Shown: positions 45,237 to 56,290, counted from the first letter of the stretch. The stretch is 64,000 nt of DNA from Agapetus fuscipes (GCA_951799405.1 OX637350.1:6061852-6125851), one strand, 5' to 3'. The notes: generated from the sequence alone by a model not told the origin. Program-made: numbers and translations.

Positions 45237-45814
45237 AATACAATATTTGTTACTCGCTAAGTACAGGTTCTATCGAAACATCGTGGAGATTGATTTTTGT
45301 GATGATTGAATTGAATCGTCGAATATTCTGAAACTTTCATACAAAAACTATGAATGAAAAATGATAAACTAAAGACGTAAATTAAGTGTAAAGGTTAAAC
45401 GTACATTATAAATTTATTAATTTTTTTAAAGCATTCTTAGTGATAATACTGTTAGTAAAACATAAATTTACTAGCATTTATCATTTTCTTACACAATAAA
45501 GTTGTTGAAAACATTGTTGCAATATTTTCAATGAAAACAGTTTGTTTATTTTTAAAGATATTGCTCTACTGAAGGACATTTACAATGTCCTTTAAATTGT
45601 GATTTGTACCAATTTTTTCTTGAAAATGATGAAAGCTGACGCAAACTACTCTCGAGTATAAATATAAGCCGAGGCAGCAATCTGTTTCAACGTCAAAAGA
45701 AACAGACGTCTCTGCAGAACTGTCAAACTACGGCACATGTGATTTTTGTATTTGTGCAGTATTTGATATGTGACACGTCGTACGGGAGGGATGATTGTAG
45801 TCGAGGGAAGAGCA

Positions 45815-45955
45815 CTTCCCAAGTATCAAACTTTTCGTTTAAACTAATACATAACGTTTACGAAAAACTTCATAGTAAATACAACAGCGGCTCTAGTAAG
45901 TGTATTAGTTCACATACATTTTGTAAACGAGAAAATAGAGTTTGTGGTTGGGAGA
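45815..45955. mobile_element. family P MITE about 30 bp from the Musashi-like exon
   Basis: TTCCCAAGTATCAAACTTTT, CGTTTAAACTAATACATAAC, then GTGTATTAGTTCACATACAT and TTTTGTAAACGAGAAAATAG. It lies just downstream of the exon's donor site on the transcribed strand. Confidence 0.58.
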
Positions 45956-45981
45956 TGGATGATATTATTACATTATGGCAG

Positions 45982-45987
45982 ACTTAC
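45982..45987 (-). other. 5' splice site of the Musashi-like exon
   Basis: The minus strand reads CACAGAG|GTAAGTCTG. This is a consensus donor directly after the HR(G) codons and leaves the frame in phase 1, as required to continue into the RNP1 motif. Confidence 0.85.
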
Positions 45988-46036
45988 CTCTGTGCCTGTT
46001 AGTCTGTTTGTCGAACATGAGCATGGCATCTTCAAT
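45988..46036 (-). CDS. Rbp6/msi-like: internal coding exon of a Musashi/Rbp6-family RNA-binding protein
   Basis: Read on the minus strand, this 49-bp exon encodes IEDAMLMFDKQTNRHR plus the first base of the next codon (G). In Musashi, MSI1/2 and Rbp6 proteins this string is the beta2-beta3 part of the second RRM and lies immediately before the RNP1 motif RGFGFVTF. These proteins bind UAG-containing mRNAs and regulate translation in neural, germline and gut stem cells. The exon is preceded by a long polypyrimidine tract ending in TTTTCAG and followed by GTAAGT, so both splice sites are near consensus. Frame: phase 0 at entry, phase 1 at exit. The GC content and codon choice stand out from the AT-rich surroundings. 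Insect Rbp6 and vertebrate MSI2 are more similar here than Drosophila msi as I recall them, so Rbp6 is favoured, but 16 residues cannot settle the paralogue. No neighbouring exon was recognised, so both flanking introns appear very long. Confidence 0.9.
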
Positions 46037-46060
46037 CTGAAAATAGAAGAAAAACAAAAT
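46037..46060 (-). other. 3' splice site and polypyrimidine tract of the Musashi-like exon
   Basis: On the minus strand the sequence is an almost unbroken pyrimidine tract ending TTCTATTTTCAG directly before the exon. This is a textbook acceptor and fixes the exon start. Confidence 0.85.
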
Positions 46061-46315
46061 ATTATTTTTCTGTTAGGTAATATTAAAAATCTTATTTTTA
46101 CGTACCTAATTGTGCTAAGTTTGTATATTTACCTCACACAAAATTATTTTTACAATTATCAGGTTTAAGAGTAAAGACCGTAGAAGTACCTACTACCTAA
46201 CAAGCGTTTCATTACAATTTAACAACAATATATGCAGTACATTATACAGAAAATCCATATAATTTCCAAATGCTATTAACCGACATCTGGTAGGTCACTA
46301 GAGAATAAAATTCTA

Positions 46316-46473
46316 GATTCCCAAGTTTAAAATTTTACGTTACAACTCAATCAAAGTGTTTAAAAATATACAATGAAACCTAAACAGTCACTAGAAATTC
46401 TGTTTTAGTAACAGTATGTTTTTTGGTAAACGCTGTGGTTGAGTTTAAGGGTAACGATTTAAGCTAGGGGTAC
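46316..46473. mobile_element. family P palindromic MITE upstream of the exon
   Basis: ATTCCCAAGTTTAAAATTTT, ACGTTACAACTCAATCAAAG pairs with TTTGGTAAACGCTGTGGTTG, AGTTTAAGGGTAACGATTTA and AGCTAGGGGTAC. Confidence 0.72.
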
Positions 46474-46929
46474 ATAAGTTAGGTCATAGATTGTAAAGTT
46501 GATATTATGATAAGCAAAGCCGTTTAGAGCTTGTACTCGGGAGAACTGTCTTCCTCCAGTGGCCATAATGTATTCCTAGAATGGAGACCTTCTAGCTAAC
46601 AGTGACTGGGCACGCAGTTTTCAGGAAAAATTCACAAGGGCGACTGAAAATATTTCAGTCAAAGCAATTGCTAGCGGGTCGGGTAACGGAGAGAAATCAA
46701 CCATAATTTTGAGCATTTTATTGAAGGTAAGTAAACCAAGAAACGAACATGAACGAAACAAACCTGAAATATATTTTATTTGTGTTGATCAAAATTCAAG
46801 TAGACGGTTAAATATTAGGTTGGTGTTTTATTATTTTAAAATATCTATTAAATTAGCGTCAAATATAATTTTTCATAGGACACCCCAAAAATGATATATA
46901 TTGTTCAATTTTATAGACCCTGACCCATT

Positions 46930-47325
46930 TTATAGCACTGGCTGAGGGTCCGAGAGAGGGTGGAATTTAAGTTGTGTCTCACTGTGCATAGGGCCCTGAA
47001 CGGCACTGCACCCCCATGTCTCGCTGAGCTATGCTCTGTCGATGGGACTTCAAAAAGACCACTACGCTCTGCCCTTACTGCTGTCAACAAGGTTATAGTG
47101 CCCAATAGAGCAAACACATCAAACTTTGCAGACAGAAGCTTTGCGGTGGCCGGGCCGGTGGCCTGGAACAATTTACCCATCGGCGTTCGCGCGAACCAGC
47201 CTACCACCACCTTCAGAAAGGAACTGAAGACACTACTTTTCTCGAGAAGCCATGGCGCCCTTGAGATGGTCCTGGACCATTAAATGGCGCCACAGGAAAG
47301 AAATCATCCATCATCATCATCATCA
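46930..47325 (+). pseudogene. second L2/CR1-like LINE 3' fragment
   Basis: The frame reads HWLRVRERVEFKLCLTVHRA, LNGTAPPCLAELC, FADRSFAVAGPVAWNNLPIG and FRKELKTLLFSR, followed by a stop. Just upstream the frame is closed by TAG before HWL, so this is a decayed copy. The tail has ATGGCGCCC...GGCGCCAC complementary arms and ends in (CAT)n at about 47305-47325. It is a different subfamily from the copy at 23343. Confidence 0.83.
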
Positions 47326-49734
47326 TCATCTGAACCAAAAATAGTGAAAAAAAAATGTGACGTAACCTGAAAAAGTTGCTGAACCACAATTATTCTGCAT
47401 TTTGTTATTGGTTCCTTATGACCTAGGTCATATTACATATATTTAACGTCATAAAACGGGATTTTTTTTTATTATAAGATTCAATTGCGTGAAAGTCATT
47501 TCCTATTTGCAATTTTAGAGGATGACAAAGTATAGAGACAAATGGCTGGCACAACTAAAAATTACCTCTATAGATGATGGTGATAGACTTGTTTATATTT
47601 CTTTGTTGATTATTCACTTGAATATATCGTGCGTTATCAAGATAGCAGGAAACAGGCGATCAATTACTAATGTTTTTTTAATCAAAGTTGATTCAATATA
47701 GTTTTTTTCACAATACACATTATGCTCCCGTCTTCCATTCATTAAATAACTCCTCTACTTTTATGTTTCCCTGATATTGGTTTCATTCAGAGGCACACAT
47801 AATTACAGAATCGCGTGCAAGGAGCACTCCGTACGGAAGATCTTATCAATAGCAACGCAGGAGGCCTACAGCGCTGTAAGAATCGACCTCCTCATATTAT
47901 TTTGATACTTAAATTACACACATGAACCAAAGACTTATTCTCATACCCACACAAAAATGTGGAACTATTTAGAAATATCGAAATAAAACAATTTGAGTAC
48001 AGAAGAAATCTAGAATCGCATGAAAAAGATTATTGAAAGTAATTTTGAAATCATGTGTTGTTTTCAATATAAGGGATAATTTCAATATTATTCAAAGACT
48101 GTTTTGCAGTAATTTTTAAACTTATCAATTAAAAATATGCCAAAAACTAATGTCAAAATGACTTGAAAAAACAATGCGTCCATGATATAGATTATTTACT
48201 TCTAAGATTTGCAAAATTATTTTTATGTTTATGTACTTGTAATTGGTATTTGAGAATGTCTTCAAAGTTTCAAATGCCAAAAATAAGAATCAATTTGATC
48301 TTACGATTTTAGTTTTCACAAGTTAAATGCTTGCTTTGAAAAATGAGGGTCTACGCTTTGGCGTAGAGGGGTGGATGCTCTACGCTGCTACGAATGCTAC
48401 GTTTGTACGACTGTAGGGATGGCCGTAGGGCGGCTGTAAAAACGGTCTGCCAATTGGAATCGACGGCGGAGTATTGACGTAAGGCAGGTGCGGGTACTTG
48501 GGCGAGGTAACTGCGCCACTCGCAGCTAAACAAACCCCTCGCGCCAAATACAAATGAAGCGAGATTGAAAAAAAACGCCCCCGTTGGTTTTGTTCACAAA
48601 GATTGTAAAGATCATGAATCAAGATTTTTTCTACCATCAGTTTTGTTTCAAGTCAGCAACCTTTTGTGTTTTGTTTTGACTTATAATCAAAATTACAAAA
48701 AAAAATGATAACAGATCGTGGTAGTTTGTGGGTTAAATCTCAAACTTTATACGTTATGATAAAATACGTAATTCTAGAAATGCGGTAAAAATCTTACTCT
48801 AGAATTGAACATAAATAAGAGAATCGGTGTAAATACAACAAGGTTTTTAATGGTCCGCATCTTGAGAATTATTTGACTAAACTAGTGGTACAAGTGCATT
48901 TGAAGATGTTTCTAAAACAGTAAATTTACTTCCAAATAGCTTCTTTTCTGTGACTTTATTTATCATCATTACAGCAAAACCAAAACAGTCAAATATTAGA
49001 AACATAACATAAAATATAAGCATAAATTTAAGAAGTTTTTATTACCTATGTAAAAACATATGTTTGAAAACTCTTGTATAAGATAGAACGAGAGGAATAT
49101 TCAAATTTCTCCCAGATATTATCCGAAAATCTGTTAAGTACCTGTGTAACATTCAACAGTGGCGTAACGATTTGTCTGGTTATACATAAGGCACACGTTC
49201 CTACGTACATATATTGATAGGGTACGGGCGTTCGGTCCGCCGAGGGCTATTCGGCCGCGAAGCCTCCGGGTCGGGTTCTGGGGGGGTGTGGGAGTGGGTG
49301 GGGGAGCAGGGGGAGGGGCAGTAACGGCTCCCAGGGGTGGTCTTCCGCTACTGACTTACCAATTCAACTTTTTGTTATACTTACAACGGCGCGCGACTAC
49401 GCATGTTTTCCGTGTAGCGAAATTTGCGTTACACGGCCGTAACAATTGAATGTACAGACTACGTTGTCCGTGGGCGATATAGCGCTCCGGTTTTCTTGCT
49501 AGAAGGGAAACGCGTGTACCTACAAGAACCATTTCAGTTTAATTAATCTATAATAAATACAAATCATGAATTTGAACATGGTTTAAGGTACATATATAAT
49601 TACAACAAAATGGAAGTAATTAATATACCTAAAAATAGTCCTAAAAACGATATAAAGACTTCAAGTTCGCTTACTTTAAATCTTGAGTTACGGTAGTTTG
49701 ACGTATTAAAATTAACTCTGAAATGGAAAATAAT
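47326..49734. other. intronic DNA with a GC-rich island at its right end
   Basis: AT-rich to about 49190. 49220-49510 is then GC-rich, with G-runs at 49280-49320 and many CpG. No coding signature or splice-flanked exon could be supported in it. Confidence 0.45.
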
Positions 49735-49890
49735 GACACTTTTTGGTTTGTAGACGAACCGTTCACCCTCAATCATCCTGGAGATGAATACCTCCTAGCT
49801 AAAATGTCAGCGGAACGTCGAGAATAATGTAAGTGTTTTTAATTTTTAATTTGTGAAAACCAATTATAAAACGTTCAATACATTAGTTTC
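49735..49890 (+). mobile_element. diverged relative of the 51780 repeat
   Basis: It shares GAACGTCGAGAATAATGTAA (49813-49832) and the following AAAACGTTCAATACAT context with 51780-51880. The core is degenerate (CCTGGAGATGAATACCTCC). Confidence 0.45.
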
Positions 49891-50561
49891 ATTACAAATA
49901 AAGTTCGTAGACACAACAGCGCAGTACGATTGTTTTTATTTTAAATATATTGTTAACGAAAGAATAAGCATCTTAAGTACGTACAGTCTATATTCATGAC
50001 TCTGCCAAAGGGGCGGTGCGCAGTTTGCCAAGCCGGAATTAACACTTCTGTTTTGGCTTATACCGGTTCCGGAGAGAAGCACAAAAAAGTAAGCAAATAA
50101 ACTTTGCACACAGCGAGCAAGCTTTATTGAAAAGAAGCCTGAAAATATGATAGTGCTAAGATTCGGGGCGAAATTGGAAAATTGTAAAAGTGGAATAAAT
50201 CGCCCCTCGTCGATATTCGAGAGTGGGTGACAGAAATATTGAGACTAGACATGAAGAGAATCTAAATGAAAAAGGGCACCTGTTTTTTTATGATGTGAGA
50301 TTGCTGGGATGTGAGGTTGCGTGACAGGTTAGAGGGGTCACAGCAGGCAAGGAGAAAGTCAAAAATTTGGAAACGGTTTTTTATTTTATTTTAACATAAA
50401 GCGAACATGGGAGAGAGTGGGATTGCTTTTATTAGCTGATTATATTAAAATGTGGAACAAACCTTTTCTAACACTCCCATTCAAAGACATTCCGACATCA
50501 ATGATGTGAATTGTACCCAATGATGGTCTAAGGATAAAAAACGCTTCGCTGCGCTACTAGG

Positions 50562-50668
50562 CTACATATATGGTTAAACTTCTTGCCGCCTTTTCCCCTA
50601 AAGGGATCGCATGTGGCGATTGGAACCATTTTATTGTTACACGTAAGGGGGCCTGAGAGGGCTGGTAG
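50562..50668 (-). mobile_element. S2 tail module, solo, next to an S1 SINE
   Basis: The plus strand reads GGCTACATATATGGTTAAAC, TTCTTGCCGCCTTTTCC, GATCGCATGTGGCGATTGGA and ACGTAAGGGGGCCTG. This is the complement of the S2 tail. An S1 SINE begins about 25 bp further on. Confidence 0.62.
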
Positions 50669-50691
50669 GTATTATTTTTTTGTGAAAGCTG

Positions 50692-50985
50692 AGTTAAACT
50701 TACGTAGTATAGTGGTAACGCCTCAGAATCGTTAATGGAATTTTATGAGTCTTAATCCTGGTGGAGCACAAAAAATGTACTAAGTATGCTCTTCGCTGGG
50801 TTGAATAATTCATATACCCTTACCAAAGACTGGTCACTAAAAGTCCATTCAGCCTTACAGCAATTGGGTCGTGCTTAAGAATTAGCGCTTTTTATAGCGA
50901 CGACCAAGCTTACAAAGGGCTCTTGATGTGTGATTCACACAAACACAGCGCTCACCAAATAAATAATCTTAAAATTGCTATAATA
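50692..50985 (+). mobile_element. S1 SINE, degenerate, L2-type tail
   Basis: The head has GTAGTATAGTGGTAACGCC (A-box region). The body GCTCTTCGCTGGGTTGAATA and CCAAAGACTGGTCACTAAAA matches the other S1 copies. The tail GGGCTCTTGATGTGTGATTC, then ACACAAACACAGCGCTC, matches the L2-like LINE tail. It ends in an ATT-rich tract. Confidence 0.8.
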
Positions 50986-51779
50986 TTATTATAATAATTA
51001 AAAGAAATAGAATAAAACAATCCAACGGTGAGCACTCTAAACTTAGTTTGCCGTAAGTAGAAACCAGTGTAATTCAAAGACGATTTATATATTTAGGGAT
51101 TAAAGTGTGATTACACGAGATCTAGTAAAACTCGGCTAAATTTCTGTGCCAGACTTTGAATAAGCCCTTTTAAGCCTCCAATATGGAACAATGCGACGAG
51201 CGAATTTCACGCGAGGGTGTAGGTTTCTATTTCTGCAGACTTTGAAGGGAAATTTACGGCCGTTTATTTATTTTTTTCTTTTCAACTATACTACTCTGAA
51301 TGGAAAACTTTCACTGAATGGATAAAAAAGACCTAATTCTTTTTATGGAAGGGTCTGGAAATAATTATACGGGTCCCGGTTCGGCGTGCTGCGATAAATA
51401 AAGGAAACATGGACTTTAGAATTTTTTTAACCAAAGGATATTTTTTAAGTGAAGACTGAAAAACTCAAAATGCAGTATGGAAAACGGAAACTGTTTACAA
51501 AAAAATCTTAATGTGGACATTTAAGCCAATATTTTCGTTTCAAAGAAAGATCAAAAAATTCCTCTTATATGACGGTCTATTCAAAACTGACGACTTGTAT
51601 GAGAAAATAAAAAAGGGTCACCTTTTCATATATTTTTTTTCAATTGAAATATCAGCAGTAAAACAAAAAAACAATTCATACAAGAAAACATGACACATTT
51701 ATTAAAATTGGCATACCGTCGTATGCCGTGATTTGTGACAATTGTTATAGAAGAAGAAATCAGTTCATCCTCAGACGTT
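50986..51779. other. intronic DNA, nothing assigned
   Basis: AT-rich; no repeat family recognised. Confidence 0.5.
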
Positions 51780-51880
51780 GTGCAGAGAGGGTCTCTCCTG
51801 AAGAAGTTAGCTACGTCACTAACGAAACGTCGAGAATAATGTAAGTTCTCTTATAATGGTTTGTGTAATATCCAATACAT
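51780..51880 (+). mobile_element. hammerhead-like repeat, second family
   Basis: CCTGAAGA-A-GTTAG-CTACGTCA-CTAAC-GAAA at 51797-51827 is followed by ACGTCGAGAATAATGTAAGT and AATATCCAATAC. The stem is a perfect 5 bp. The same downstream words recur at 49811 and (partly) 56258. Confidence 0.5.
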
Positions 51881-52110
51881 ACATTTTTATTGAATAAACA
51901 AGTAGCAATTTACGTCTTGGATATATTTTTCAAACTTATTAAATATTTAAGGGAACTGAGCATCATTAAAAAGACTTTAAACAATATTGTCATTTATTTA
52001 ACAAAATATTTATCATTCGTTTCTCATTGTTCAAACAAATATGAAATAGTTGAATATCAGAATAGTTGGTGGTTAACCGTATCGCTAACACAGAGGTGTT
52101 CCCAGATGTG

Positions 52111-52256
52111 TGTACTTCAAGTGTAAATCCTTAAGTTTAAACTAAGCCATAGCGTTCTACTAAAAAAATATGTTAACTGATATAACACCTCTAGTGAGCG
52201 CTTTAGTTTAGCTACATTTTTAGTATCACAATATGTTTAAGTTAAAGGTGCTTCCA
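52111..52256. mobile_element. family P palindromic MITE, first of a tandem pair
   Basis: GTACTTCAAGTGTAAATCCT, TTAAACTAAGCCATAGCGTT pairs with GCTTTAGTTTAGCTACATTT and GTTTAAGTTAAAGGTGCTTC. Confidence 0.62.
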
Positions 52257-52263
52257 AGTGTCT

Positions 52264-52405
52264 GTATCTCAAGTGAATCATTAATCGTTTAAACTCAACC
52301 ATGGCGTTTCACCAAAAATGTATGCAAACTAAAAAAACATTTCTAGCGAGAGTTTTGGTTAACATGCATTCTTAGTATAACGCAGGTTGTAAACTTAAAC
52401 CTTAT
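52264..52405. mobile_element. family P palindromic MITE, second of a tandem pair
   Basis: GTATCTCAAGTGAATCATTA, GTTTAAACTCAACCATGGCG, ACCAAAAATGTATGC pairs with GGTTAACATGCATTC and GGTTGTAAACTTAAAC. It follows the preceding copy after about 7 bases. Confidence 0.62.
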
Positions 52406-52587
52406 AATACAATATCGCCGCATATAATCCTATTTGTCTGCCGGGTGTAAGGAATACCTTCGTAGGACTTCACATGATATGCGAGGAAGTGTGCCGGGTG
52501 CATTATTCGCAAGGCATTCCTGAAAACCGCACCCTATATGGTCGGGGGTGAGGTCCCATCAATTATTGGTTGATTTTAAATATACAT

Positions 52588-52780
52588 CCTTTCTTTGACT
52601 AATAAGTTAATATGAGACTGACACGCTGTTAATAATTTTATTTACTTTTGACTATGCAACTCCGGTTGCAGGGAAAGGCGGTAGTTACAAAGTTTATGTT
52701 CATGCAAAGTTCAGTTAATTTTGTATGCACATATACAGCGTGTGTATTGTGTAAGCGCAAACTTACAATATTGGTCAATT
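52588..52780 (+). mobile_element. family A repeat, very diverged
   Basis: CTTTGACTAATAAGTTAATA, GAGACTGACACGCTG, AGTTTATGTTCATGCAAAGT and GTGTAAGCGCAAACTTAC follow the family order with many substitutions. Confidence 0.5.
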
Positions 52781-53115
52781 TTTATATGGCGCCGTTTAGT
52801 GGTACTAGCCACCCCAAGGGCGCTTTTATGTGTTGAAGCTTCTGTTAAACAAATGTGTCTTAAGCAACTTCCTGAAACTGCCAACATTGGTCTCTGTTCT
52901 CAACTCCAGAGGTAGACTGTTCCAGCAGGATGATAAAAGCCCTGTCTCCAAAATCGGTTCTGTTCCGACGAAGTGGCAGTTGAAGCCTGTTTACGGCGTC
53001 ACTCTGTGCAGAACGAAGAGCTCGTCGTTTTCAAACCTATCTGATCGACTCTGCACAATTCACACAATTATGATGGGGCAGCTCCTCTGAGGGCGTTAGA
53101 AACATTAAACGGGCG
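52780..53115 (-). pseudogene. third L2/CR1-like LINE 3' fragment, frameshifted
   Basis: The minus strand gives NALRGAAPS, then DFGDRAF in one frame. After a shift it gives WNSLPLELRTETNVGSFRKL and LKTHLFNRSF, the L2-type C-terminus. After the stop, GCGCCCTTGGGGTGG ... AAACGGCGCCAT parallels the 3' UTR of the 46930 copy. At least one frameshift and a stop break it. Confidence 0.78.
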
Positions 53116-53717
53116 TTAATTAAATATGTGCTTGCCTGTAGATTTGCGCTAAATGTCAATATCTTTTTGGCAACCTTGATTAAAATTTCTTAGAAAGCTT
53201 ATTAAAGACGGTATTTTTTTTTCATTTGCAATGTACGGAATCTTTTATTTTCTAAATTGAAATCTTTCCGTCTGTGATTTATGAAAATCTTCATACAAGC
53301 TCGTGGATCCTGAGAAAAAAATGTCCATTTTTCCCTTTACAGGAAGTCTTCCTCATATTTTCATGACTTAATATATATTCGAGTATTTGATGAATCATCC
53401 ATTATTTTAAAGTCACTGACTAGTAAAAATACAGCATAAAGCAATGAATATGCCAAAATCCAATAAAATATATTTATTTAACTTTATTGAATAAATTTAT
53501 AGAAACAGCAAAGGGCCACGCGTCATTTGCAAAAAATCATTAACCAAAAATGTTTTTCACTGTGTACGCAACGACCTGCAAGAGTTTTTTATGATGAAAA
53601 TTTACGCAAGCGCCGATTTTGCATCCAAATCATCAATTGCGATTACAATCATCGTCATTTCAAACGATATTCGGGCCCTTAATGTGTTTTTGTAATTGGC
53701 CTGCGTATTGCGGCTAC

Positions 53718-53880
53718 CAGTACCCTAAGTTTTAAACATGACATTCAAACTTAAATAATGAGTTAAAAAAAAGTGTATTGAATCTAAAACGCTCACTACC
53801 AGCACTGCTTAACTTTCCGTACATTTTTTTGTATACGTTATGGTAGAGTTTGAACGTGAATTTTTTTACTCGGGGTACAG
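53718..53880. mobile_element. family P palindromic MITE
   Basis: CAGTACCCTAAGTTTTAAAC and CATTCAAACTTAAATAATGA pair with CGTTATGGTAGAGTTTGAAC and TTTACTCGGGGTACAG. This copy shows both termini clearly. Confidence 0.73.
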
Positions 53881-56124
53881 GTGAAAATGGACGGACATTT
53901 TGAATTTAAGTGCTGCAATAAAATTGTCAAAAAGGCGATTACTGTCCCTCCCTTTTACCTCAACCCTTCCCCCCTACCGCCACCAACACGTCAAAATGGC
54001 ATCGTGTTTCATTAAAAAACAAAAATAAATATTCTCGTTTTTTTTTTCAAGTGAACATGGCGCCGGAATACTGCCGCATTTAGTTTTACTGGAGTGATTT
54101 GTGTCATAAGGAACCAAAGTCGTCCATCTAGCTTTTATTTTGAAAATGAGATAAAAATATACAAACACAGGAAACCATTCTCTCATCATACCAAGCTTTT
54201 ATTTTTATTTTGAAAAACATCTTAGATTGCCGTGTTTGATTCTGTACGACTCATTTATCAAAGTGTAAAAAAATAATCAAAAAGTGAGGCACAATTTTGC
54301 ACAGCAGACATGTTAGTGACATTTATTGAAATGATTCAATTTTCAGTTTTTAAAATGAAAAAAAAAAAACATGAAGCCTGTCACATAAACGAAGGTATAA
54401 TAAACAAATTTTGTAACAAAATAATAAGTTTTTTAAAAATATTTTTTTACGTTCTTGACACTGAGTATCCATCACGTAAAACTTTAATGTCTATCTGTGA
54501 ATATTTTTGTTATAAATGTGTCAATTTTGTTGAGATTTCTTGAAGCATTTGTTGAAGGTAATCGCGAAATTACGTTGTATTACGAGAAAGACAGGACTTA
54601 TTTATCAAAACAATAAACAATTTGAAAGTTATACTTTGAAATCTTAAATCTCAGCCTGAATCACGCTACGTTGAAAACAGAGAGAGATGAGTTTATATTC
54701 AAACTGCGTGAAAGGCCTAAGTTTTTGTTTGTTTACAACAGAGGTTCCCAAAGTCTTTTTCCACATAGACTTCTTTATTTTTTTGTTTTCCATACACCTC
54801 CAAAATAGCTTACCTCTAATTAACAGTTAATTTTCCGAACTGAATAAAAAACAATTTTTCTTCATATCTATTTGCCTCATAATTAAGGACAATACTCATC
54901 TTGCTGAGTATCTTCTTTATTTTACACAATCTTCCACCATAGTTACTGATTTTTTAAAAGGAAATGTTGCCGAGAAATTATCATTATTTTACATATTATC
55001 AGTTCATTTAGTTGTTAATCCAAGTAAAGCTCTTTCACCTTCCAGAAATTCATCTTTTGCAATAATCCCAAGACTCAAAAGTCCAAGACTGAGTGTTTTG
55101 CAATGAAGAATTGGATAAACAGAATTTACAGTTGGCCAAAAACAACCAGCTGATTCAACAAATTTGTCTTCTTAGACAAGCATCGCTAGTTCTCAAAATC
55201 TACAATATCCTCTTATAGTAAAAATCTATTTTTTGTTCGGGGATAAGTATGTGCATGCGCATTAATTTTTGTTCCGATGTTTGTAATATCCAATCATTAA
55301 CAAGTCTGTCCATGATTATTTCCGAATTCCACCATTGCCGACATTAAAAATATCGATTTCCCAAAAACGGTTGCGTGCCTAAATGGAAAACTTTAGAAAC
55401 AGATGATATGTCATCAAATGCTAACAATTACAGTAATATTGCTTCAGATTGTTTGCAAAACACCGTTTGTTTAATTTGGTATAGATTTTGCAACTGAGAT
55501 TCTCGAAATAAGATGCACACTCGGTTATAATAAAACGAAGATCTATGCAATTTTTATTTACGTTGCCATTCTTGCATATTCCAGATCATTTGATCTCTCG
55601 CTCATACCACACCGCCGTTCTATGTACCTTACTACTACCATCATATTAGAGCCAGATTGTTCTACACACTAGCGTACATGTTCAGGCACGCATGGGTACT
55701 TCAAATCCTTAGTTCGTAACAATATAGTCCACTTTGGGAGCCTCTGGTCCAGGAAGTGCTCCGCCAAAATACGTTGCGTGCTCGGCGGCTCTTTGTTGTC
55801 TGATTTTATTTATGAATGATGTGCGATGATTAAAAGTGGAACACTGTATTTATCAACTCCAACACATGTTTGTTTCCCAAATGTAATGCAAACATGTGGC
55901 AGGTAATACAGTTGTAAAATGGAAATATCATATTCAAGTATAAAAACATCAAATATGAAGGAAAATTTCTGGGCTAAAGAAATAAATTTAAGTACATTTC
56001 TTTCTTCTGGATCTTTATTTAAAGCAACGGAACGCATACCCCAGAAATTCTTAATTTCTAAAAGACACTGCAAAAATGTTTAGATCCGAAAAGGCTTGAT
56101 TTAAACTAAAAACGAACCATCAGT
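53881..56124. other. intronic DNA, nothing assigned
   Basis: AT-rich; open frames under 90 codons; no repeat recognised. Confidence 0.5.
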
Positions 56125-56172
56125 CAGATTACATTAACAGTCGTACGCTCTACCAGCTGAGCTATCGAAGGT
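56125..56172 (-). pseudogene. tRNA-Tyr-like 5' half
   Basis: On the minus strand, CCTTCGATAGCTCAGCTGGT followed by AGAGCG is the 5' half of a typical animal tRNA-Tyr (acceptor strand, D arm). After GACTGTTAAT the sequence departs from the tRNA. No T-arm/acceptor 3' half follows, so it is a tRNA-derived head, not a functional tRNA. It abuts the inverted repeat of the next element. Confidence 0.55.
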
Positions 56173-56290
56173 GGGAGAACTTACATCATTCTTGACATTT
56201 CATCCCTAATCGTCTTTTAGAGAAGTTGTCTTCTGAAGACGTTGGCTACGTCATCTAGAATGACGTAAGTTCTCCATTAAAAATTCGTCT
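56173..56290 (+). mobile_element. hammerhead-like repeat with flanking inverted repeats
   Basis: GAGAACTTACATCATTCT (56175-56192) is inverted at 56258-56275 with one mismatch. Between them, CTGAAGACGTTGGCTACGTC (56233-56252) matches the core region at 51798. The GAAA element is lost here. Confidence 0.5.

Noticed and set aside
45739..46168. Plus-strand open frames across the exon region (87 and 74 codons)
   Set aside because: They overlap the Musashi-like exon on the opposite strand and show no motif.
49220..49390. A minus-strand exon ending at GTAAGT (49366)
   Set aside because: A donor-like word exists, but no coding signature or Musashi-like peptide precedes it.
52648..53090. Plus-strand proteins of 62-86 codons
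   Set aside because: They are antisense shadows of a decayed L2-like LINE end (WNSLPLELRTETNVGSFRKL on minus).
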